Source of the DNA: Setaria digitata
Lineage: Eukaryota > Nematoda > Chromadorea > Rhabditida > Setariidae
Direction: 5' to 3'
NCBI GenBank assembly: GCA_003640385.1
Contig: RCAB01000963.1
Location: 1 to 10,550 of the forward strand
DNA: 10,550 bases
The notes beneath the pieces were generated by a model. The model saw only the letters and a program-made list of their open reading frames with translations. It was not told the DNA's origin and made no database searches. The translations under genes were made by a program, and so were the position numbers. Shown here piece after piece: positions 1 to 10,550 of the stretch (position 1 is its first letter; each line of letters opens with the position of its first letter).

Positions 1-42
1 TATAATATAATAATAATATAATATAATAATAATATAATAATT
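1..42. repeat. TAA/TA simple repeat at window start
   Basis: Irregular TAA and TA units fill the first 42 bases. With the TAA array at the other end, it suggests the assembled piece stops in simple repeats on both sides. Confidence 0.9.
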
Positions 43-455
43 ATATTACAATAATGTTATATAATATTTGATAAATATAATCAATAGTAACTATGCCAAC
101 ATTTTGATTTAATATATTTTTTTTAAAATCTTTCATGAAGTTAGTAGTAGTATTATTCATTCTAGTACAATGATGAAGTTTGCGAACACTGTTCGTGTTG
201 GTGACACTTTAAGTTCTATTTAAATAAATCATCTTAATACTGGAATCAAAGTTTGATTTTGTTCCTAGGCTTTTTTCCGTCGTTTCATTTTCCTCAAGGG
301 ACTTAACCATTCGAATGGAAGACAACTGTAATTGTTCAGTAAATTTTTTTTTTTTTACTTAACAACTAAAAATGATAAAAATTTGACATCTAGGGAAAAT
401 TGCGAAATTAGAAATTTCAGTGCAATTAATTTTTAAATAAATAATTTCATTGCAG
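1..455. other. Upstream flank, read as the 3' part of a PI4K2 intron
   Basis: Bases 1-42 are a (TAA/TA) simple repeat and 344-356 is a run of 13 T. I looked for the expected preceding PI4K2 residues, which should join in phase 0 before IGSFQLF, and found none next to a usable donor. A short open stretch around 165-220 (MMKFANTVRVG and on) does not match the family, and its GT donor is in the wrong phase. The simplest reading is intron ending at the acceptor 451-455. Confidence 0.6.
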
Positions 456-4347
<3,892 letters not shown>

Positions 4348-4751
4348 ATATCGAGAATATACTTCTCTGTGTACTCGTTTATAGATTAAATTAACATTTT
4401 CTCGAGTTTTTTTTTCTTTTTAATTCGCAATTGGCTAACATTGTATGATTGTTCAATTAGCAAAATTTAAAATTAACTTTTTCTCGAGAAGTATTTAGTT
4501 AAAATTTTCTTTTTTGTCAACAATCTTTCCAATGCAATTTTTCATTTTACTAAAGTATTAATGGCACTAATTATGTAGTATAATAATTATCGAAAACTCT
4601 TTGCAATATTCATCCTAGCTAGGAAGGGTAAAAAGACAAAATGTAGGATCCAAATTGTTCGTTGTGTTTTCTTTTTTTTTTTTTTTTTCTCTTTGTTTTT
4701 CTTAACTTGCAAACTTTGGCAGTTCGTTCGTGATATTTTTTGTTTGGTGAT

Positions 4752-4757
4752 AATAAA
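4752..4757 (+). promoter_or_regulatory. Canonical AATAAA, candidate PI4K2 poly(A) signal
   Basis: This is the first perfect AATAAA hexamer after the PI4K2 stop, about 405 bases downstream. In DNA this AT-rich the hexamer is frequent by chance, and ATTAAA at 4385-4390 is an alternative that would give a very short UTR. Confidence 0.25.
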
Positions 4758-4817
4758 CAGATTGTTTTCCTTCTACTTTTTTCCACACATCCAAACTTCA
4801 GCTCTGTTTTTCCTTAA

Positions 4818-4854
4818 ATATATATATATATAAAAAAAAAAAAAAAAAAAAAAA
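4818..4854. repeat. (TA)n followed by a 23-base A-run
   Basis: Alternating AT (4818-4832) runs directly into an uninterrupted A-run ending at 4854, downstream of PI4K2. It could be a decayed retrotransposed tail, but no element body or target-site duplication is visible. Confidence 0.9.
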
Positions 4855-4869
4855 GATTAACGGGTAGTT

Positions 4870-5914
4870 TTACAGATGTGTCCATCGTATTTGTTGTTGA
4901 TCTGAGATTTTTCGCATCAGTACATTTTCATATCTTTCTTTCCTGCTCATAAATCTGAAAGCATCTAATATTGAAATTATCTTGCTTACTACGAAATTAC
5001 GCTTATCATTTAATCAAATTACCCAAATGATAAGATTAATACATGGCAGGATGCTTAACAGCTAATCATTTCTTGACTTTTGAACATTGGAATATTCGAA
5101 ATTTGTCACATTTTCTGTTGTCTTTTTTCCAACTACATTTGTTGGTAATTTAAAACTCACCGATTTCTACTCTTCTGTTTTGTTGACCTCATAGGGTATC
5201 TTCAAAGTTTAAAATTCGTTTTAAAAGAATGCACAAAAATAACGATATATTTTCACTTCGATAAATCGCTTACAAACATGGTTATGTATAAGTATTAACA
5301 AGATTGTATAATCAAAAAAAAAAAAATGTTCAATTGGAACAATAATTCCTTTCGAGATTCGAAAATTTTAAAAATACTAATTCTAATTATTTCAATAAAA
5401 TTTAGGAACATAAACGAGAAATCAATTATACATTATGACTGATTGCAGATATGAATTTGACATTAGACAACATTTTCCATAATTTTTTGTCCTCTGGTAA
5501 ATTTCAGAAATTTGTTCGATAATCTAAATAAGATAACTCATAGATAAATAGCAAAATTAAGAAATCTGTTGTCGTCTTATTTAAGATGCGATGATTTATA
5601 GGTAATCGAAAAAAAATTAGGCTCATTTTTTTCAGGACTAATTGCCAAATTTCACATTGCTAAAACGATCCGGAAGAGAAAGGGAAGGAAAGAGGCACAG
5701 AGGGAATGAAATTTAGAGATGCATTTAATCTTCTGTTAAATATACATCCATGAAATCACATTCAGTTACATTAATTAGAAACTAAAAATTGAAATATAGG
5801 GGAAACAGAGTAAGGAGTTAATTTCAGTAACGAAATTCCACTCATAATTAAATTCGTATTCATGGAGCAAAGGAACAGCAAGATTTCGATTTGATGAAAT
5901 CATCTCGGGATGCA
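4870..5914 (-). other. Possible 3' end of an unrecognised minus-strand gene, convergent with PI4K2
   Basis: Four minus-strand segments can be joined in compatible phase with GT/AG borders: 5914-5832, 5493-5432, 5199-5161 and 4954-4870. They would give about 88 residues ending with YENVLMRKISDQQQIRW, then THL and TAA at 4872-4870. The acceptor at 5915-5916 has a long T/C tract on its strand (A-run 5921-5996 on the plus strand), the acceptor at 4955-4956 is GCTTTCAG, and the donor after 5161 is GTGAGT. Against it: the donor after 5832 (GTTACT) is poor, no family is recognised, and a rival plus-strand exon pair overlaps it. No function can be proposed. Confidence 0.2.
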
Positions 5915-5920
5915 CTGAAA

Positions 5921-5996
5921 AAAAAAAAAAACTTTCGCTATTACAAAAAAAAAAAAGAAAAGAAAAAAAAAAGAAAAAAAAAAAAAGAAAGGAAAA
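5921..5996. repeat. Polypurine (A-rich, A/G) tract
   Basis: Bases 5921-5931 and 5946-5996 are almost wholly A with scattered G, broken by a short mixed stretch (CTTTCGCTATTAC). On the minus strand it is a polypyrimidine tract directly upstream of the AG at 5916-5915, so it could serve as the pyrimidine tract of a minus-strand intron. Confidence 0.85.
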
Positions 5997-6167
5997 ATCT
6001 TTTTATTCAGCGTTCTATCGAAAGTTCTTNAGAATAGTATAGAAATTTTTATGCAAATTTGCTAAAGATTAATAAAACATTAAATATTTTATAAAAATTT
6101 GTTTACATTGAAAAAAAAAAAAAAAAAAAAAATGTTACCGCATACATTCTGAATATATCATTCCACT

Positions 6168-6227
6168 TATGAGAGAAAATGTTCTCGTTATCATCCGATA
6201 AGATGATAATGATAGCATTCATCTATA
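6168..6227. other. Near-perfect hairpin (candidate small-RNA precursor)
   Basis: Arms 6178-6195 and 6202-6219 pair at 17 of 18 positions, two of them G-U, around a six-base loop (CGATAA). A looser lower stem extends it (6172-6174 with 6222-6224, and 6168-6170 with 6225-6227), giving roughly 23 pairs in 60 bases. That is the size of a metazoan pre-miRNA, although the loop is small. No known miRNA seed is recognised. Either strand could be the transcribed one. Confidence 0.35.
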
Positions 6228-6251
6228 CTGATGAAAAGAATTGACTATTCA

Positions 6252-6328
6252 GTAAATAGAAAATTATCAGGAATGATAGGGCGAGGTAAAAATAATGCAT
6301 CGTCCTGATAATATTCCTAGTTATTTAC
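6252..6328. other. Second hairpin, adjacent to the first
   Basis: Stems: 6252-6258 with 6322-6328 (7 pairs), 6259-6261 with 6314-6316 (3), 6263-6272 with 6303-6312 (10, all Watson-Crick), and 6274-6277 with 6299-6302 (4, one G-U). There is one mismatch (6262/6313), a one-base bulge at 6273, a five-base bulge at 6317-6321 and a 21-base loop. The 77-base fold has pre-miRNA-like proportions and starts 24 bases after the preceding hairpin ends. Confidence 0.3.
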
Positions 6329-7320
6329 ATATATTCATAATGTGAAAAAGCAAAAATTGATTATCAAGTAACCAATTAGTCTGGCTACTATTCTCGAATA
6401 ATGAAAAAGTTAATCAGTCATATCACTTTTGTATGAGTTTCTTTTTTTTTTTTTTTTTTTTTGTTTTTGGAAAAGCCAATTAACCTTTCAAATTCCAAAC
6501 TATATCACTTTTTTTTTTTTCAAACCGTTTATTTTGCCACTATCATTTCATTCTAGCAATCATTAGCTTCCTTTCCCTTTCAATTCTCTCTGTCTCTCTC
6601 TCTTTCCATGTGAATTTATTGATAATACTTCTGAATTTTTCTCTAGACAACTTATACTCGTTTCTTTTCTCTTACTTTTTTCTCGCAGTTCTTCCGTGAA
6701 AAAGCTTTTTTTTTTAACTTTTATGTTTTTCCTTAACAAATCTTTTATCAAAAGATGCATTTCGTGAGATTTTGCTCAACAAATAAAAATGATTTCCTTT
6801 TTAGCATGCATCAATAACTGTTTAATTGCATGTCAAATAAACAACTATTGTAATTTTGTAACAAAATGCAATTTGATGCAATCATTAAAAGTTTGTTATT
6901 CAAAAGGCATCAACAATGCTAATGCTTTTTATATTGTATGCAACTTCCAATTGGTTATCAAAGTTATCAAATCAAAGATTTTTAGTGTGTTGTTGAGGAA
7001 GAATTATTGTTGGTAGATTGTTTGTTTGCATATATCTTTCTTAAGAATAACGTCTGAAATCATGGAATACTTCTGATGCTTCACAATCATTCCCTCTAAA
7101 ATTTCTCCTTTCATTTCACTTCACTTTCTTTTTTTTAAGATTGAAAAAGTAAAAATTGAGGAAAATGAAAAAAAAAAAAGAAATTTCATTACATAGTCAC
7201 GCTTATTCACTTTTCATCATTATTAGCATTTAGAATATTCAAATTCTTTCCGATCGAAAATCAAAATCATTCATTAGTTTTCAACATAACCTTTTGAAAT
7301 TTCTTGATCAATTTTAAATC

Positions 7321-7344
7321 ATTAGCATATATATATATGCTAAT
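7321..7344. repeat. 24-base perfect palindrome with (AT) core
   Basis: ATTAGC and GCTAAT flank an (AT)6 core, so the 12-base half is exactly self-complementary. A (TA) block follows at 7366-7376. It may extrude as a cruciform; no function is implied. Confidence 0.85.
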
Positions 7345-7965
7345 AATAAATAAATTAAAAAAAATAATATATATATACCAAAATTTCGTCTTTCCTACAT
7401 GAGCTAATTATCAACAAAATCGACTTTTTGATTAGTTGTTACCATGACTAATTAAGTTATTGTTGCTCTTTTTTTTTTCTTCACTTTTCAGTTTTTTTTT
7501 TTTCCTTTGAATCACTTCTTATCACATTTTGATTATGCATGAATTATCACCTCTTAATACCATATTAATTGCCATAAAATCATTGCTTTATCATATCAAT
7601 TATCGTTATAATTATTACTTCATAATGCAATGATTACATTTAAATCATTACTTTTTTATCTTTCTGATTAAAATTAATAACTTCCAAAGAGTATGCAGAA
7701 ATTTCTCCTAAAACATAATGACATTTAAATGTTTAAATATACATTCATATAGAGATAGAAATATGTGTAAAATGACCGTATTTAGATATATAAATAGATT
7801 TGTTTAAAATGTAATGTTCAATTAGAAGCATCACTTTCAAATAGCATTTCCTTGAAAAAGTTTCGCATGAATGCTATTTTCCATTTCCTTCACATCCGTT
7901 GGGCATTCCTTTTTATTGTTTCTTCTTTCCTTTTCTTTCTTTCTTTTTTTTTTTTGTTTCTTGTC

Positions 7966-7985
7966 TAAATGCTTTAAAGCATTTA
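7966..7985. repeat. 20-base perfect palindrome
   Basis: TAAATGCTTT is followed directly by its reverse complement AAAGCATTTA. It lies just after a pyrimidine-rich block (7919-7963). It could be a dyad protein-binding site, but nothing nearby identifies a promoter. Confidence 0.85.
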
Positions 7986-8225
7986 ACTAATAAATTCCAG
8001 CTAAAAGTATCGAAATAGTTCTCTAGTATCAAATAATTTCATACTATATAATTAAGAGTGTTAGATTTGATTTTTCAGAATAATTTCATCGTGTTAAATT
8101 ATAATAACTTTTAAATATATTTTAACATAGTGGTGGTAGTTTCGTTTTTGCTCAAACTGAGGTCAGTTATTTCCTTAATTAATGGTAATTACGAGGCCTG
8201 AACTTTCATGAAGGACAAATTTCTC

Positions 8226-8341
8226 TCATTCGTAATTATTTGATGAGTAGGAAATTGATGTCACTTTCACTGATTTCTCGATCTCAATCACATATTTGCC
8301 CAATTTCATAGCAACCATTTGACAATTCCTAAACTCCTTTC
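8226..8341 (-). other. Possible minus-strand terminal exon, unrecognised
   Basis: On the minus strand a good acceptor (GCGTTTCAG) ends at 8342, and the following 37 codons are open to TGA at 8228-8226. The start reads KEFRNCQMVAMKLGKYV and the end SYSSNNYE; composition is mixed rather than low-complexity. It needs one base from an upstream exon, and I could not find a convincing partner between 8360 and 8740. Function unknown; it may be chance. Confidence 0.18.
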
Positions 8342-8359
8342 CTGAAACGCATAACTCAG

Positions 8360-9210
8360 TTGGAAAATTAATTCCTTAAACTCCTTTTAGAAACTTAAAT
8401 TTAAATTTTATGTCCATTAACAGTGTTTTTATTAATACTCATATTGCAAATATCGCTATTTTGCTAATAATAAATTTGATAAATTTTTTATCACTTATTA
8501 AATATGATTAAGCATTCTTTTAAGCTAAAACATCTGCCTACTAGATTTAGATTAATATACCATTATTATCATCAGTTATTTGAAATAATAAGTTAATGTT
8601 GCAATAAACATTTCGTCGTATTGAGGGATGTTCATTGTAAATTTAGGCAAAATTTTCGAAGATTTTTCTTTTTTATTTCAACATCGAGAGGAAACCATTG
8701 AAAAACTAATTTATAAATGCAGCCTTTCTGTTAGTTGAGAAAAAANCACAAAAAAAAAAAGAAAAAACAGAAAAGAAATGTTTGCAAAACAAAATGAATT
8801 CAAATGCGAACGGAAATCACTAAAACTGTGACACTGACATGTTTTTTGTTACCTTAGATTTTTGTTCAGATTGGAAGCATCTTATCTATAATTATCTTGC
8901 TATCATTATCTTTTCATAATTATTGCTATTATTTTTATTTTTTATTTATTTTTTTTTTCAGTATTTTAATACCACTAATCACTATATCATTCATTATCTA
9001 ATCTCTTCTATTTTGTTTCAAATTCATATCTTTTTCAAATGAATAAATGTATTTCATTATTGAACATTTATGAATTAAAAGAAGATACAAATCAAAGAAA
9101 TTTAAAAATTACTATCGTACTGTTATGTTATATGGATGAATCGATAACTCAGGACAATGACATGTCTTTGCCAATTTTACAATTACATTTGAAATTTATG
9201 ATTCTACACA
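8360..9210. other. AT-rich stretch without a supported gene
   Basis: It contains an ambiguous base at 8746 inside an A-rich block (8740-8767), T-runs near 8950, and scattered ATTATC motifs. Short open stretches occur on both strands (for example MNIPQYDEMF on the minus strand, 8628-8599) but lack splice context. From 9039 a plus-strand frame stays open through the TG microsatellite; the non-repeat part (MDESITQDNDMSLP near 9132) is not recognisable. Confidence 0.55.
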
Positions 9211-9212
9211 CC

Positions 9213-9218
<6 letters not shown>

Positions 9219-9260
<42 letters not shown>
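9219..9260. repeat. (TG)21 microsatellite
   Basis: Twenty-one uninterrupted TG units, preceded by an imperfect unit (TGTGCG at 9213-9218) and followed by TTGGGGTTGGGGG (9261-9273). Alternating purine-pyrimidine DNA of this kind is prone to Z-form and slippage. Confidence 0.98.
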
Positions 9261-9262
<2 letters not shown>

Positions 9263-9418
9263 GGGGTTGGGGGTGTGTATCTTCAGTATCACATTGATAG
9301 GAAGGCTTTACGTATATTTACGACCAATAACGCAAAATTTGTTATTGGAATTTGAAGAGCTTAAGGGAGATGTCTTCGAATGGAAATCGTTTTATTATAA
9401 GTTGCCACTGTTCATTCT

Positions 9419-9672
9419 GATCATAATTAGCGATATTAATATCATCTTCAGCACTAATATGATATTGGTCATTGTCATCACTATCATTATTATCAACATA
9501 ATCGTCATCATCGTTGCTGTCATAATGTTGTACTTGCAATCATCATCATTAACATAACTGCCAATATTATTATCATCACAATTATCAGTATTAACAAAAT
9601 TATCCTTTATTACGAGCATTATTACTAATGACACCATTATTATCGTCATTATCACCGTTATGATCATTACTC
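9419..9672. repeat. Degenerate ATC/ATT trinucleotide field
   Basis: About 250 bases dominated by diverged ATC, ATT and GTC triplets in near-constant three-base register. It creates long open frames on both strands (Ile/Val-rich on plus, Asp/Asn-rich on minus) because these triplets rarely form stops. I read it as a decayed trinucleotide repeat, not as genes. Confidence 0.8.
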
Positions 9673-9699
9673 GTCCTTATCATCAGTAACATATATTAG

Positions 9700-9971
9700 T
9701 CTTATAAGGAACAATGTAAGTGCAAAACTGCTTCTGAATCATCAAAGGTATGATAAACTTTTCATTTTTCACTTCGAAAACCAGTATAATGGATCTGCTT
9801 GTTTCTGACATAGTTTACATTCTTGTCACACTTCCCCAGATTAATATTACTGTCCAGAATTATCATCATCTTAAAAAAAAAAAAAAAATCTGTTAATAGG
9901 TCTTATGTCAGTCGGATGCTTCATTGTCTTCTATTGCATCTTCTGATGGCGTCCTCTCAGATTGCATTTAA
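9700..9971 (+). other. Possible last two exons of an unrecognised plus-strand gene
   Basis: Segment 9700-9747 (16 codons, SYKEQCKCKTASESSK) ends at a good donor, AAAG|GTATGA, in phase 0. Segment 9900-9971 begins after TGTTAATAG in phase 0, gives 23 codons (VLCQSDASLSSIASSDG, then VLSDCI) and ends in TAA at 9969-9971. The second segment has clearly higher G+C (30 of 69 bases) than its flanks, as the PI4K2 exons do. The intervening 152 bases would be an intron. Weak points: the acceptor of the first segment (ATATTAG, with AAG nine bases on as an equal choice), an A-run before the second acceptor, no upstream exon found, and no family recognised. Confidence 0.27.
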
Positions 9972-10440
9972 ATTATTTTTAATTGTTGTTTTAAAAAGCA
10001 TAAAATATTTTATGTGCTTAAACTTTAAATTAAGTGATTTTTGACTAAATGCATTGTTATTAAAATATCCTTGTACGATAAATTTTACAACTGACATTTC
10101 TGATTAATTTTAATTCACTTTCATTTTCCAGAAATAATTTAGACAACATGTATGCTCATTAATTGCTACCGTATGTTTAATAATAATTTTTATATTATTT
10201 TCATAGCTAGTTTCAAGCAAACTTATATAATCCTAATAAATATTTTTAATTACTTATCACTTTTTTTTTTTTTAAAATACTAGTTAACTTCTTGAGGTTT
10301 CTTTTAGTACCATTACATTCTGTGCAATGTAAAGATTTTATTGATAGCTTTTGTTTTAATTTGAAGTGAAAGATACGGACGAATTCTGCTTGTGATATTT
10401 ATGTTACTGTTAATCAACCCGGTTCAACATAATTAAACAT
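9972..10440. other. AT-rich flank with candidate poly(A) signal
   Basis: No coding signal is seen. A canonical AATAAA at 10235-10240 lies about 265 bases after the candidate stop at 9971 and could end such a transcript on the plus strand. A run of 13 T is at 10261-10273. Confidence 0.4.
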
Positions 10441-10450
10441 CATCTTTATT

Positions 10451-10550
10451 CATTATTTATTATTATTATTAATGATTAATTGTAATAATAATTAATAATA
10501 ATAATAACAATAATTAATAATAATAATAGTAATAATAATAATAATAATAA
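10451..10550. repeat. TAA/ATT trinucleotide array with internal inverted repeat
   Basis: ATT units (10454-10473) switch to TAA units (10483 onward) that run to the last base. The segments 10458-10473 and 10491-10506 are exact 16-base inverted repeats with a 17-base spacer. Confidence 0.9.

Larger units (their letters stand above)
4348..4860 (+). other. Presumed PI4K2 3' UTR and downstream flank
   Basis: The region follows the PI4K2 stop. Candidate poly(A) signals are ATTAAA at 4385-4390, very close to the stop, and AATAAA at 4752-4757. The rest is low complexity: 17 T at 4672-4688 and (TA)n running into 23 A at 4832-4854. A 12-base perfect palindrome (TCCTAGCTAGGA) sits at 4613-4624. The actual 3' end cannot be fixed from sequence alone. 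Confidence 0.45.
6329..8225. other. Intergenic-looking AT-rich region without a supported gene
   Basis: It holds T-runs (21 T at 6442-6462; others near 6511, 7469, 7493 and 7948), a degenerate TC microsatellite at 6585-6603, and palindromes at 7321-7344 and 7966-7985. Two ATG-started open frames lie here, 65 codons on the minus strand (6760-6563, Lys/Arg/Glu-rich) and 75 codons on the plus strand (6789-7016, eight Cys). Neither resembles a known family or has other support. Confidence 0.6.

Noticed and set aside
6563..6760. 65-codon minus-strand frame starting MHLLIKDLLRKN
   Set aside because: Its Lys/Arg/Glu composition follows from T- and CT-rich plus-strand sequence, including a TC microsatellite. 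I see no domain or splice support, though it starts with a true ATG.
8572..8626. Short minus-strand frame MNIPQYDEMF near 8628-8570 as an exon upstream of 8341
   Set aside because: It has no acceptor before it and stops after 19 codons; a neighbouring frame has the right donor phase but no AG or initiator ATG to begin it.
9261..9273. TTGGGGTTGGGGG as a telomere-like repeat
   Set aside because: Only two units, attached to a TG microsatellite; nematode telomeres use a different unit (TTAGGC).
9039..9557. Longest uninterrupted open frame of the window (172 codons, plus strand)
   Set aside because: It crosses the (TG)21 microsatellite as an alternating Val-Cys run and ends in the Ile/Val-rich trinucleotide field. 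Both repeats are stop-free by nature, and it starts and ends with no recognisable domain.
9342..9667. Two overlapping minus-strand frames rich in Asp, Asn, Met and Thr
   Set aside because: They come from reading the complement of the ATC/ATT field; two different frames are open at once, as expected of a triplet repeat.
10412..10430. GGTTCAA resembling a tRNA T-loop
   Set aside because: No acceptor stem, D-arm or anticodon arm can be drawn around it.

Overview
The window is eukaryotic, very AT-rich and intron-rich. It looks like animal nuclear DNA, probably from a nematode; a filarial or spirurid worm would fit. The grounds are a broken-up metazoan lipid kinase gene, introns of about 70 to 690 bases with T-rich acceptors, and many poly-T/poly-A runs and simple repeats. 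The species call is inference. The window starts and ends in TAA/ATT simple repeats and carries two single ambiguous bases (6030, 8746), so it may be a complete short draft contig.

Bases 456-4347 on the + strand hold the one gene I can identify with confidence: the 3' two-thirds of a type II phosphatidylinositol 4-kinase (PI4K2). Eight exons join in a single frame to give 323 residues and a stop. They carry the catalytic loop (RNTDRGNDNW), the metal-binding DNG motif ([10 protein letters not shown]), the conserved YRWAWLP and KDPGFD segments, and an aromatic C-terminus (FFTWW) like that of animal PI4K2 enzymes. The N-lobe, with the ATP-binding lysine and the palmitoylated cysteine motif, must lie before base 1. 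Two things stand out in this copy: an insertion of about 50 residues between the catalytic loop and DNG, and a longer Ser-rich tail. Possible splice variants are visible: a tandem CAGTAG acceptor at exon 4 and read-through of exon 7 into a short alternative end.

From 4348 to the end (about 6.2 kb) there is no gene I can name. It is mostly low-complexity DNA: poly-A/T tracts, a (TG)21 microsatellite followed by G-runs (9219-9275), a decayed ATC/ATT trinucleotide field (about 9419-9672) and a terminal TAA array. Within it are several weak, unrecognised coding signals: a possible minus-strand gene end converging on PI4K2 (exons between 5914 and 4870), a minus-strand terminal-exon candidate (8341-8226), and a plus-strand pair of phase-compatible terminal exons (9700-9747 and 9900-9971). 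Two adjacent hairpins at 6168-6227 and 6252-6328 have the size and shape of small-RNA precursors. All of these are hypotheses from sequence reading alone. A competing plus-strand exon pair overlaps the minus-strand model, which shows how easily chance exons arise in such AT-rich DNA.
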